Positions 15,150-24,207 of a stretch of DNA of 56,473 bases are shown here, one piece after another (the first letter of the stretch is position 1; each line of letters starts with the position of its first letter). Where the stretch lies: NCBI GenBank assembly GCA_025357055.1, contig JANXPZ010000131.1:1-56473 (forward strand). The letters run 5' to 3'. The notes below the pieces were generated by a model, which saw only the letters and a program-made list of their open reading frames with translations, was not told the DNA's origin and ran no database searches. The position numbers and the translations under genes are program-made. This stretch comes from Candidatus Eiseniibacteriota bacterium (lineage in GTDB: Bacteria; Eisenbacteria; RBG-16-71-46).

Positions 15150-15176
15150 TTATCGGCCCCCCCAGGACTGACTTTA
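15150..15176 (-). promoter_or_regulatory. sigma28 (FliA) promoter for flgM
   Basis: On the minus strand TAAAGTCA, 11 bases, GCCGATAA. Both boxes match the FliA consensus (TAAAGTTT-N11-GCCGATAA) with one difference. It is located just downstream of flaF, so flgM can be transcribed on its own. Confidence 0.8.
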
Positions 15177-15222
15177 GGGGGTGCGGCAATAGTTGCCGGC
15201 TTCCCTGCCGGAAACGCGTCGG

Positions 15223-15600
15223 TCAGGGGGCCGTGGCGGAGAGCCCGGACCCGATGTTGCGGTTGATGTCGATCAATGCCTGCAGCTTCTCCGGCTGCGG
15301 GTCGGCCATCAGCTCAAAGGTCCGCTTGTCCACGAACCTGCTGAGCTTCAACAGGTTGACCCGCATGTCCATCGGTACGTGTTGCTCAGGCTGCGCCATC
15401 TCGGCCTGGAACAGCGTCCAGAGACGCAGGTTGTGGCGCAGGGCTTCGTCCAGCGCCTCGGCCCGGCCTGGCGCGTCCCAGGACCGCTGGCAGGCCTCCA
15501 GCATGCGCGCGCACTTGAAGAGGGCGGCCGCTTCGAGCTGCCGGCTCGAGGTGGCGGTCTTGGCACCCTGCTCGTACGCCTGCCGCGCGCTATTGAACAT
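15223..15600 (-). CDS. flaF: flagellar biosynthesis regulator FlaF
   Basis: FlaF family, which in Caulobacter and relatives works with FlbT in flagellin synthesis and assembly. The 125-residue helical protein carries the family pattern: YEQGAKTATSSRQLEAAALF, then LRHNLRLWTLFQAEM, VPMDMRVNLLKLSRFVDKRT, and near the end LQALIDINRNIGSGL. The ATG overlaps the end of flbT (ATG inside its last codons), implying translational coupling; an upstream GTG would add five residues. It shows no membrane or export signal. Confidence 0.85.
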   Translation of the reverse strand: MFNSARQAYEQGAKTATSSRQLEAAALFKCARMLEACQRSWDAPGRAEALDEALRHNLRLWTLFQAEMAQPEQHVPMDMRVNLLKLSRFVDKRTFELMADPQPEKLQALIDINRNIGSGLSATAP

Positions 15601-15979
15601 CGGGCACCAGCTCACGCTCGCGGTGAAGCAGCCCGTGGGCGCCCTTGAGCGCCTGGTAGATGCGGCCCGCGCCGACCTGGTCCTCGATCGCCTGCAGGGA
15701 GGGGCCCAGGCTGGGAGCGGCCTGCAGCACCTCGGAGACGAGCTCCTCGTAGGTCACCTGGTGCTGGGCCGATCGCTCCTGGTCCACATACATGAGCTGA
15801 AGCGCGAGGTAGATGCGCTCGCACGGAGTGTGAACGGCGCTCGGGCTCAGGATGTCGGGTTCCCGGAGCACGGGGACCTCGTTCTCGATCAGCAGTTCGC
15901 AGCGCGACTCGCCGTTCCGGATCACCGCGCCGCCGACGATGACACGCTCGTGGGGTCTGAGGGTCAGACGGAGAGCCAT
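15590..15979 (-). CDS. flbT: flagellin translation regulator FlbT
   Basis: FlbT family. In Caulobacter FlbT binds the 5' region of flagellin mRNA and lowers its translation and stability until the hook is complete. The 129 residues show the family start MALRLTLRPHERVIVGGAVI, the NGESRCELLIEN strand, and CERIYLALQLMYVDQE. AAGGA precedes the ATG. It lies 140 bp downstream of the flagellin gene in the same direction, separated by a strong hairpin, so expression may depend on read-through. Its presence beside FliA/FlgM control is unusual and discussed separately. Confidence 0.88.
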   Translation of the reverse strand: MALRLTLRPHERVIVGGAVIRNGESRCELLIENEVPVLREPDILSPSAVHTPCERIYLALQLMYVDQERSAQHQVTYEELVSEVLQAAPSLGPSLQAIEDQVGAGRIYQALKGAHGLLHRERELVPDVQ

Positions 15980-16066
15980 GATGGTCCTTGGTTCGCGCGT
16001 GGCGGAAGGGGTGGATGGAGCCTCGGGTCCGGCCCCCGCGGTTCAAACGTCCCGGGCGCCCGTGAG

Positions 16067-16092
16067 GGGCGGCGGGCTTTCGCCCGCCGCCC
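16067..16092 (-). terminator. terminator-like hairpin after the flagellin gene
   Basis: An 11-bp perfect stem (GGGCGGCGGGC) with a four-base loop that reads GAAA on the minus strand, a stable GNRA tetraloop. No T-run follows, so it may act mainly as a 3' stabiliser of flagellin mRNA or as an attenuator between flagellin and flbT. Confidence 0.6.
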
Positions 16093-16119
16093 GTTCCCGG
16101 GTCCTGACCTGAATCAGTA

Positions 16120-16932
16120 CTAAAACAACCGCAGGATGCTCTGCTGCGCCTGATTGGACAGCTGCAGCGCCATGACACCGAGCTGCTGCCGGGTCTGCAG
16201 GGCCAGCATGTTCGCGCCTTCCTCGTTCGTGTCCGCCGCCGTCAACGCGTCGGCGCCGGTGGTCAGCGTGTTGATGAGGTTGGTCGTGAACTCCTGGCGA
16301 GTGGTGACCACGCCCGAGCTCGAAGCCAGCGTCTTGCCGTTCGTACGCAGCGTGCTGAGGGCCGCGTCGAGATCCGTCACGGCAGCATCGACGTCGGTCG
16401 AAGCCGCCCAGCCGGCCGCCGCGCCGGCGATACCGAGGCCGGTCGAGGAAGCGTCGAAACCCGTGATCGTCAGGACCGAGCTTGCGTCCTCATTGAAGTC
16501 CACCACCAGCTCGGCGCCGTCGAGGAAGTTGGTGCCCTTGTAGCCGGCGTCGGCGGCGAGCTCATCGACCTGGACCATGAGCGCGTCGAACTGGTCCGCC
16601 AGCGTGGCGGAGTCGGCCGTGCTCGCGCTGCGGGCAGCCGCGGTGAGACCCTTGGCCTGCTCGATCAGCTTGACCAGCGCGTCGATGCCCTGAGAAGCGG
16701 CCTTGACGGCCTGAATCGCCTCGCCCATCGCATCCTTGCGGGCGGCGAGGTCACCGGCACGGCTGCGGTGCGCGGCCGCGGCGAAGTAGGACGCCGGGTC
16801 GTCCGTAGCAGTGTTGACGCGCTTGCCCGTCGCGAGCCGCTCGGTCGTGCGCGACTGCAGCGCCGAGATGAGCTGGAGGTTGACGAGGTTCCCGCGCATT
16901 CCGCCGGCGAGGGTGATGTCATTGATAGCCAT
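16120..16932 (-). CDS. fliC: flagellin
   Basis: Filament subunit, exported through the flagellar type III system. At 270 residues it is short. The D0/D1 N-terminal half (MRGNLVNLQLISALQSRTTE, ERLATGKRVNTATDDPASYF) and the D0/D1 C-terminal half (NEEGANMLALQTRQQLGVMA then SNQAQQSILRLF) are joined by only a small central region, so no large variable D2/D3. The N-terminal pattern is the Alphaproteobacterial type that co-occurs with FlaF and FlbT. I set the start at the MAINDITL ATG, which has AAAGGGG about 10 bases upstream. A sigma28-like sequence lies 80 bp upstream. Only one flagellin gene is in the window. Confidence 0.95.
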   Translation of the reverse strand: MAINDITLAGGMRGNLVNLQLISALQSRTTERLATGKRVNTATDDPASYFAAAAHRSRAGDLAARKDAMGEAIQAVKAASQGIDALVKLIEQAKGLTAAARSASTADSATLADQFDALMVQVDELAADAGYKGTNFLDGAELVVDFNEDASSVLTITGFDASSTGLGIAGAAAGWAASTDVDAAVTDLDAALSTLRTNGKTLASSSGVVTTRQEFTTNLINTLTTGADALTAADTNEEGANMLALQTRQQLGVMALQLSNQAQQSILRLF

Positions 16933-17011
16933 GGTCCCATACCCCTTTCTAGGGTCTGAGGAGTCCGACGGGCCTTCTGCCCGGTGCCGGCCCAGTGCCG
17001 ACACCACGAAG

Positions 17012-17037
17012 AGTCGGTGGCAGGTGCGGGAACTTGA
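17012..17037 (-). promoter_or_regulatory. sigma28-like promoter for flagellin
   Basis: Minus strand: TCAA, 16 bases, CCGACT. Spacing equals that of the flgM and flgL sites; the -10 differs by two bases from CCGATA. The leader to the flagellin ATG would be roughly 70 bases, long enough for FlbT binding. Confidence 0.6.
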
Positions 17038-17141
17038 GGCCCCCCGGGACCCGTCCGAGAGAGGCTACCTCGGTGCGTCAGGCGAGCTTGCGAGATGCAA
17101 TGTCGTGGGGGAGATGGCCCCGCCAGGCGGGTGCGACCGGA

Positions 17142-18008
17142 TCAGCGAAGGTAGTCGAGCAGGTTGGTGGACATGACCTTGCTGATGGCGGCGTAGGCCC
17201 GTTCGAGCGCCGACTGAGCCATGATGACCTTGACCGAGGCCTCCGCGGGGTCCACATCGCGCAGGGCGTCCCGCTGGTCCAGCAGGTTCGCCGTGCGCAG
17301 GGCCAGGCCGTTGGTCGTGGCCGAGATCTGCTGGAGACGGGTGCCGGTCTCGGACTGGGCGAGCACGATCTGGTCCCCGGCAGTCTGGAGATCGTTCATC
17401 GCCGTGTTGATGGATGCCTGGGTGCCGGTCCGCAGTTCCTGCTCGAGGTCGGCGAGTCCCTGCAGGGCGCTCGAGAAGACGCTGTCTCCGGCGTGGTTCG
17501 TGGGAATGAGCACGCCGCGGTCGATCTCGATCTGGCGCACGACATCGTCGCCGACGTAGGTGCCATCCGCCTGGAACGGCGGGGTGGTCGAGCTCGCGCC
17601 GCCAAAGATGTACTCGTTGCCGACGCGGGTGTTCCCGAACGCCACCAGTTCCTGGCGCAACTGCCCGATGGCCGCGGCCATCGCCTGCCGCTCGGGGTCC
17701 GCCGGATCCCTGCTGGCCACGCCGACGGCCAGGCCGCTTGCCTGCTTGAGCAGGTCGCGGGCGCTGGTCAGCACCACGTCCTCGGTGCCCATGCGGGTCG
17801 AGGCCTCGATGCCGTTGAGCCGGAACTGCTCGAAGTCGCGGGCCTCGGCTTCCGCCCGCATGATCTGAGTGGCGGCGCCGGGGTCGTCCGAGACCGTGCG
17901 GACACGGCGGCCGGTCGTCGCCTGCTCCTGCAGGCGGGCGAGCGTCTCCTGGTTGCCGCGGATGGAGCGCAGCGCGCTGTCCTGCAGCATCCTGGTCGAG
18001 ATTCTCAT
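17142..18008 (-). CDS. flgL: hook-filament junction protein FlgL (HAP3)
   Basis: Joins hook-associated FlgK to the flagellin filament. The 288 residues begin MRISTRMLQDSALRSI and contain the FlgL/flagellin coiled-coil pattern TTGRRVRTVSDDPGAATQIM. The central GNEYIFGG sequence is diagnostic for FlgL. The C-terminal helix SALERAYAAISKVMSTNLLDYLR closes the D0 pair. It lies upstream of flagellin in the same direction with 209 bp between them. Its usual partner flgK is about 28 kb away in another operon. Confidence 0.92.
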   Translation of the reverse strand: MRISTRMLQDSALRSIRGNQETLARLQEQATTGRRVRTVSDDPGAATQIMRAEAEARDFEQFRLNGIEASTRMGTEDVVLTSARDLLKQASGLAVGVASRDPADPERQAMAAAIGQLRQELVAFGNTRVGNEYIFGGASSTTPPFQADGTYVGDDVVRQIEIDRGVLIPTNHAGDSVFSSALQGLADLEQELRTGTQASINTAMNDLQTAGDQIVLAQSETGTRLQQISATTNGLALRTANLLDQRDALRDVDPAEASVKVIMAQSALERAYAAISKVMSTNLLDYLR

Positions 18009-18041
18009 GGGACCCCCCGGAGAGAGTGACAGTCCCTCCAG

Positions 18042-18067
18042 TATCGGTTAGATTCCGCGCGGATTGA
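18042..18067 (-). promoter_or_regulatory. sigma28-like promoter for flgL
   Basis: Minus strand: TCAATCCG, 11 bases, ACCGATAC (TCAA-N16-CCGATA). It lies 34 bp before the flgL ATG. It overlaps the short region shared with the divergent sigma54 activator gene. Confidence 0.7.
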
Positions 18068-18090
18068 GTCCATCCTCACGTGAGAGGGCC

Positions 18091-19461
<1,371 letters not shown>

Positions 19462-19691
19462 GAGGGGAGCGCGGCGCACGGAAGCCCGCGCCGCGCAGTG
19501 CCGCAGCCGGTCGCCACGACCGGAAAGCCCCTCCGGGTCTCTGCGGCAGTTTCTGCCGATAGGAACCCGGCAGGCTCATCCCCCGGTCCCCCGGGCCCTC
19601 CCCGTTGCGGTCGCCGCGCCGCGCGCAACCCGCGCCGGCGCCTTCGGTTCGCCCCGCGCGGGACGCCTGCCGGTCTGTCTCCCGTCGGTCG

Positions 19692-19707
19692 CGGCACACG
19701 GGTTGCT
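19692..19707 (+). promoter_or_regulatory. sigma54 promoter of the flgB operon
   Basis: CGGCAC-N5-TTGCT, with the invariant GG and GC separated by 10 bases (consensus TGGCAC-N5-TTGCW). The predicted start leaves a leader of about 29 bases with AGGAGG before flgB. The 284-bp gap upstream could hold activator sites; none was identified. Confidence 0.72.
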
Positions 19708-19745
19708 CCTTCCCGGCTCGCTGCTCCCATCGAACAGGAGGCACG

Positions 19746-20039
19746 ATGCTCAAGGCGCTGTTTGGTCCTTCGACCCTCACCAGCATGCTTCGCGGCGGAC
19801 TCGAGGAGGCGAGCGCGACGCACCGCGCGATCGCGCAGCGCGTGGCCGGGGCGCTTCCAGCCAGCTCCAGCGTGGGGTTCCCGGATGCGCTCGCCGCGCA
19901 GAACGCACAGAAGCCGGCCAGCGAAGCGGACCTCGAGAATGACATGACCGCGCTCGCCGACACCCAGCTGCGGTACGAGGCCGATGCGAAGCTCCTGAAG
20001 TCCGCCTACGCGCGGCTGCGGTCGGCGCTCCGTGGCTAG
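19746..20039 (+). CDS. flgB: proximal rod protein FlgB (short, divergent N-terminus)
   Basis: Rod subunit exported through the flagellar type III gate. At 97 residues it is shorter than the usual 110-135. The C-terminal half fits FlgB: ASEADLENDMTALADTQLRY then EADAKLLKSAYARLRSAL. The N-terminal half has lost the rod signature: where relatives have NIANANTPGY, it reads IAQRVAGALPASSSVGF. Position as the first gene before flgC-fliE-fliF supports the name. AGGAGG precedes the ATG. Confidence 0.8.
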   Translation: MLKALFGPSTLTSMLRGGLEEASATHRAIAQRVAGALPASSSVGFPDALAAQNAQKPASEADLENDMTALADTQLRYEADAKLLKSAYARLRSALRG

Positions 20040-20451
20040 CATCCCCGCCTTCCCGCTCTGGCCGCGGCCCGTCCGCCAGTTGTTCGGTCCGATGGAGACG
20101 AGCGCGCGCGGGATGGGGGTCCAGCAGCGCTTCCTGGAGACCATCGCCACGAACATCGCGAACGCGCAGACCACGCGCACCCCCGAAGGCGGCGCCTATC
20201 ACCGGCAGATCGCGCTCTCGGGCGCGGATGCGGCTGGCGGCGAGACCCTGACGGTCGCCGACCCCACGCCGGGCCGCCTGGTCTACGACCCGGGGCATCC
20301 CGACGCGAATGTCGACGGATTCGTCGAGTACCCGAACGTGGATGTGAGCGTCGAGACGGTGGACCTGATGCTGGCCCGCCGCGTCCACGAAGCGAACGTC
20401 AGCGTGTTCCAGGCCGCGAAGAGCATGCTGCGGCGCGCCATCGAAATCTGA
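20032..20451 (+). CDS. flgC: proximal rod protein FlgC
   Basis: Rod subunit. The 139 residues contain the rod signature TIATNIANAQTT and the conserved middle GFVEYPNVDVSVETVDLMLA. The C-terminal helix ANVSVFQAAKSMLRRAIEI fits the family. The GTG start overlaps the flgB stop by 8 bases. The stretch before METSARGM is longer than usual, so a later ATG at 20092 is possible but would cut off the segment that aligns with FNALDISASGL in other FlgC proteins. Confidence 0.92.
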   Translation: MASIPAFPLWPRPVRQLFGPMETSARGMGVQQRFLETIATNIANAQTTRTPEGGAYHRQIALSGADAAGGETLTVADPTPGRLVYDPGHPDANVDGFVEYPNVDVSVETVDLMLARRVHEANVSVFQAAKSMLRRAIEI

Positions 20452-20465
20452 GCCACGAGGTCCTC

Positions 20466-20726
20466 ATGAACGTCCAGGGTCCCGGTTCCCCGCTCCATCG
20501 CATCGCGCCCACGCAGGCGCCGGTCCGCCCGGCGGTGCCATCGCCCCGCACGGGCGCGCCCGCTCCGGCTGCGCAGGAGCCCTCGTTCCTGGACCTGCTC
20601 ACGGTCGAGGAGCGCGAGTTCTTCGCCCAGCAGACCGCGCTCGGGCCGCTCACCTACGGGCCGCGCTCCGCGCGCTCCGACGCGACGCCGGGCCCGCTCG
20701 GCCAGCGCATCGACGTGAAGGGCTGA
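20466..20726 (+). CDS. small unknown protein between flgC and fliE
   Basis: I do not recognise this 86-residue protein. The first half is Pro/Ala rich and probably unstructured. The second half has a helix-like patch EPSFLDLLTVEEREFFAQQ followed by LGPLTYGP. There is no signal peptide or membrane segment. It has GAGG before its ATG, GC-rich third positions like its neighbours, and sits 14 bp after flgC and 3 bp before fliE, so it is almost certainly translated and co-transcribed. A role in rod or export-gate assembly is only a guess from position. Confidence 0.75.
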   Translation: MNVQGPGSPLHRIAPTQAPVRPAVPSPRTGAPAPAAQEPSFLDLLTVEEREFFAQQTALGPLTYGPRSARSDATPGPLGQRIDVKG

Positions 20727-20729
20727 GCC

Positions 20730-21029
20730 ATGGATCCCATCGGAATCGGATCGTCCACCATCAGCAGTGCGATCGAGAAGGCGCGCCAGACGGTCACCAC
20801 CGAGGAGAGCGGGCCGTCCTTCGGCGATGTCTTCAAGCGCGCGATCAACGACGCGTCTTCGCTGCAGGGCGAGGCCCAGGACCTGATCGGGGCGTTCCTG
20901 CGCGGCGAGCCGGTCGAGCTGCACCAGGTCATGGCGGCCAGCGAGGAGGCTTCCATCTCCCTCGAACTGCTGGTCGAGATCCGCAACAAGCTCGCCGAGG
21001 CGTATCGCTCGGTGATGAGCATGTCATGA
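20730..21029 (+). CDS. fliE: MS-ring/rod junction protein FliE
   Basis: Connects the MS ring and export gate to the proximal rod. The 99-residue length is typical. Family pattern: FGDVFKRAINDASSLQGEAQ, the conserved FLRGEPVELHQVMAASEEAS, and the C-terminal SLELLVEIRNKLAEAYRSVM. It lies between the small unknown gene and fliF. Confidence 0.95.
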   Translation: MDPIGIGSSTISSAIEKARQTVTTEESGPSFGDVFKRAINDASSLQGEAQDLIGAFLRGEPVELHQVMAASEEASISLELLVEIRNKLAEAYRSVMSMS

Positions 21030-21045
21030 GTCCCGGGCGGGCCCG

Positions 21046-22521
21046 ATGAGCGAGACGTCCTTCCCCATGTCACGCGCGAAGGGTGGCTTCCGCGGCAACC
21101 GGCGCTTCCTGGCGCTCGGCGTCGCCGTCCTGCTGGTGGTCGGCGTGTGGTACGCGAGCCGCTGGATCTCGGCGCCGACCTACATGACCCTCTATCGCGA
21201 CCTCGAGCTCAACGAGGCCGGCACCATCGCGGAGCGTCTGGGCAAGGGCGGCATCCCGTACCGGCTGGAGGCCGGGGGCACGGAAGTGATGGTGCCGGTC
21301 GCGGAGGCGGCGCGCGCGCGCGTCACGCTCGCGAAGGACGGCCTGCCGCAGAACGGGCGCCCGGGCCTCGAGCTCTTCGACAAGCCGTCGTGGGGCATGA
21401 CCGATTTCACGCAGCGGGTGACCTTCCAGCGGGCCCTCGAGGGCGAGCTGGCGCGCACCATCGGCGGCCTGCAGGGCATCGAGCGTGCCCAGGTGCACCT
21501 CGTGATGTCCACCACCAGTCCGCTGCGGCGCCTCGAGCGGCCCGCGGGCGCCTCGGTCGTGTTGAAGCTCAAGGCGGGCGCCGTGCTCTCCTCCGACGCG
21601 GTGCAGGGGATCACCTACATCGTCAGCAACAGCGTCGAGCAGCTCTCGAGCGACAACGTCGCGGTGATGGACGACGCAGGGCGGGTGCTCTCGGTGCCCT
21701 CCGCGGCCGGCTCGATCTCCGGCCTGACGTCGCGTCAGCTCGAGTTCCAGCGGACCACCGAGGGACGCCTGACGGAGAAGATCGAGGCCATGCTCGGCAC
21801 GGTGCTCGGCGCGGGCCGCACGCGCGCCCAGGTCGCCGCCCAGCTCAGCTTCGACCAGGTGGACGAGACCGTGGAGACCTTCGACCCGGACGGGCAGGTG
21901 CTCCAGAGCGAGCAGCGCAGCGAGACCGGAGCCGGGGCCGACGCCGCGGGCACGCAGACCGTCGTCAGCAACGCCTACCAGAACTCGCGCCGGACGGAGA
22001 AGCGCGAGGCCGCGGTGGGCACCGTGACGCGCCTCACGATCGCGGTGCTGGTGGATGAGAAGGCCCTGCGCGCCACGCCGAACGTGCGCCTCGAGGGCAT
22101 CGAGGGGATGGTCCGTGACGCGGTCGGGGCCGACAGCACGCGCGGCGACCGCGTCACCGTCATGGCCGTGCCGTTCGAGCAGGCCACGCTCCCCGTCCCG
22201 CCCGGCGGCACCTCCTCGCAGGACAAGCCCAAGGTCGAGCCCCTGCAGATGGTCGAGCGCTACGGGCGTCCGGCGGTGAACCTCGTCGCCATCATCATCC
22301 TGGGCGTCATCGCGCTGCAGGCCCTGCGCATGATGGGCTCCCCCCGGGGCGCCGCCGCCCCGGCGGGCACCGAATCGGCCCCGATCTTCGAGGCCCCCCT
22401 GCTGGCCGCCCCGGTCGCCAACTCGCCGGCGGCGCTGCTCCGCAACCGGCTGCAGGCCGAGACGGCTGAGCGGCCCGAGACCATGGCCCAGGTGCTGCGC
22501 GCCTGGCTGTCGGAGAACTGA
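21046..22521 (+). CDS. fliF: MS-ring protein FliF
   Basis: Forms the membrane MS ring that houses the export gate. The product is 491 residues, rather short (about 530-570 is common). TM1 at about 22-40 (FLALGVAVLLVVGVWYAS), then YMTLYRDLELNEAGTIAERL, the ring-building motif region with EGELARTIGGLQGIERAQVH, and TM2 near 408-428 (VNLVAIIILGVIALQALRM). The short C-terminal tail, RLQAETAERPETMAQVLRAW, is the FliG-binding segment. The stop overlaps the fliG start (TGATG). Confidence 0.95.
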   Translation: MSETSFPMSRAKGGFRGNRRFLALGVAVLLVVGVWYASRWISAPTYMTLYRDLELNEAGTIAERLGKGGIPYRLEAGGTEVMVPVAEAARARVTLAKDGLPQNGRPGLELFDKPSWGMTDFTQRVTFQRALEGELARTIGGLQGIERAQVHLVMSTTSPLRRLERPAGASVVLKLKAGAVLSSDAVQGITYIVSNSVEQLSSDNVAVMDDAGRVLSVPSAAGSISGLTSRQLEFQRTTEGRLTEKIEAMLGTVLGAGRTRAQVAAQLSFDQVDETVETFDPDGQVLQSEQRSETGAGADAAGTQTVVSNAYQNSRRTEKREAAVGTVTRLTIAVLVDEKALRATPNVRLEGIEGMVRDAVGADSTRGDRVTVMAVPFEQATLPVPPGGTSSQDKPKVEPLQMVERYGRPAVNLVAIIILGVIALQALRMMGSPRGAAAPAGTESAPIFEAPLLAAPVANSPAALLRNRLQAETAERPETMAQVLRAWLSEN

Positions 22522-23558
22522 TGGCGAAAGCGGTCAACCTGCGCTCGAAGGCGAACGAGTCCCTGACCGGGGCCCAGAAGGGTGCCGTGCTCTGCATGGC
22601 CCTGGGCAGCGATAGCGCGGCCCGCGTCCTCAAGGCGCTCTCGCCGAGCGAGGTCGAGCTGGTCACGCGGGAGATCGCCGCGCTGCCGTCGGTCGGCAGC
22701 GATGTCGTGACGGCCGTGCTGGAGGAGTTCCAGCACGTCTCGAAGGCCGTGGAGTCGGTGGCGCGGGGCGGTGTCGAATACGCCCAGCAGATCCTCGAGA
22801 CGGCCCTGGGCGCCAACCGCGCCCGGGCGGTGCTCGACCGGATCCAGGAGCAGATGGTGGACTCCGGACTCAAGCGCCTGCGCAAGGCCGCGCCCGAGGT
22901 GCTGGCCGGGATCCTGCGCGGCGAGCACCCGCAGACCATCGCCCTCATCCTGGCCCATCTCGACGTCCGGCAGGCCTCCAAGGTGGTCGAGGCCATGGAC
23001 CTCGAGCTCGCCGGTGACGTGCTCTACCGCGTCGCGCGGATGGACAAGATCTCTCCCGAGATGCTGGCGCTGGTCGAGGCCGGATTGAGCAGCAAGACCG
23101 ACCTCACGCTCACCGAGGAGATGACGCTGAGCGGCGGGCCGGAGGCGGTCGCCAAGCTCCTGAACTTCGCCCCGGGCTCGCTGGAGAAGCAGCTGCTGGA
23201 GGCCATCGGCATGCGCAGCTCCGACATCGCCGGCGAGATCGAGAACCTGATGTTCGTCTTCGAGGACCTGCTGCTCATCGACGGGCGCGCCATCCAGCGC
23301 GTGCTGCGCGACATCGACACCAAGGAGCTGGCGCTCGCCCTCAAGGCGGCCAGCGAGGATCTCAAGAAGCACATCCAGTCGAACATGTCCGAACGTGCCG
23401 CGGGTGCGCTCGAGGAGGAGATCGAAGTCATGGGCCCGGTGCGCGTCCGGGACGTCGAGGCTGCGCACACCCACATCATCGAGGTCGTGCGCGGGCTCGA
23501 GCAGTCGGGCGAGATCATGATCCGCAAGAACGGGAGCAACGATGAGATCATCGCCTGA
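22521..23558 (+). CDS. fliG: motor switch protein FliG
   Basis: Rotor protein that transmits torque from the stator and sets direction. The 345 residues begin with an N-terminal FliF-binding region (KGAVLCMALGSDSAARVLKA), and the EHPQ motif of the middle domain is at about residue 135 (GEHPQTIALILAHL). The C-terminal torque helix region reads LMFVFEDLLLIDGRAIQRVL. Length is normal. The stop overlaps the start of fliH by 17 bases. Confidence 0.96.
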   Translation: MAKAVNLRSKANESLTGAQKGAVLCMALGSDSAARVLKALSPSEVELVTREIAALPSVGSDVVTAVLEEFQHVSKAVESVARGGVEYAQQILETALGANRARAVLDRIQEQMVDSGLKRLRKAAPEVLAGILRGEHPQTIALILAHLDVRQASKVVEAMDLELAGDVLYRVARMDKISPEMLALVEAGLSSKTDLTLTEEMTLSGGPEAVAKLLNFAPGSLEKQLLEAIGMRSSDIAGEIENLMFVFEDLLLIDGRAIQRVLRDIDTKELALALKAASEDLKKHIQSNMSERAAGALEEEIEVMGPVRVRDVEAAHTHIIEVVRGLEQSGEIMIRKNGSNDEIIA

Positions 23559-24207
23559 GCCCCCGCCAGCCTTCCTGCTGCCCGAACTCCCGGCCAGCTC
23601 CGGCTCGTACGCCGTCCTCTCCGCGCCCTTCGGGGAGCGGGCGGATGGTGCGCTCGAGCTGCCGGAGCTGAACGGCGGGTCGGCCGCCGACGCGGACGGC
23701 CCGGCGTCGCGCCGGACGGAGGCCGACGAGGCGCACGACCGTGGCTTCGCCGAGGGCCTGCGCGAAGGCACGGTCCGCTCGGAGCAGCGCGTGCACGTGG
23801 CGCTCGAGACGCTCGGGCGCGTGGGAGAGTACCTGCACACCGCCCAGAGCGCGTTCGTGCAGGACCGCGCGCGCGACCTGCACGGCCTCGCGCTCGCCGT
23901 CGCCCGCAAGCTCGTCCAGCGCGAGGTGACGGCCGACCCGGCCCTGCTGCGCGAGCTGGTGGACCGGGCGCTCGAACTGGTGCCGCTGGAGCCGCACCTC
24001 GAGGTCCGGCTCCACCCGGACGACCTCTCCGTGCTGCTGGGCGGGCCGACGGCCCCCGAGGCCGACGGGAAGGGCACCGCGATCAAGTGGCTCGGGGACC
24101 CGGCCATCGAGCGCGGCGGGTTCGTGGTCGAGAGCCCCCTGCGCGTCGTGGACGGACGCACCGACTTCGCGCTGCGCAGCCTCTACGAAAGGCTCGAGTA
24201 TGAGTGA
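23542..24207 (+). CDS. fliH: flagellar export ATPase regulator FliH
   Basis: Binds the FliI ATPase and links it to the C-ring. The 221 residues have a Pro/Ser-rich start followed by the FliH/YscL-type region: DRGFAEGLREGTVRSEQRVH, a long helix, LALAVARKLVQREVTADPAL, and EVRLHPDDLSVLL before WLGDPAIERGGFVVESP. The latter is the conserved C-terminal sheet of the family. The start ATG lies within the last codons of fliG; the stop overlaps fliI. Confidence 0.9.
   Translation: MRSSPEPPPAFLLPELPASSGSYAVLSAPFGERADGALELPELNGGSAADADGPASRRTEADEAHDRGFAEGLREGTVRSEQRVHVALETLGRVGEYLHTAQSAFVQDRARDLHGLALAVARKLVQREVTADPALLRELVDRALELVPLEPHLEVRLHPDDLSVLLGGPTAPEADGKGTAIKWLGDPAIERGGFVVESPLRVVDGRTDFALRSLYERLEYE

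Noticed and set aside
19546-19557. GCCGATAG as a sigma28 -10 before flgB
   Set aside because: No TCAA or TAAA lies 16 bases upstream, and the flgB operon has a good sigma54 element nearer the gene.
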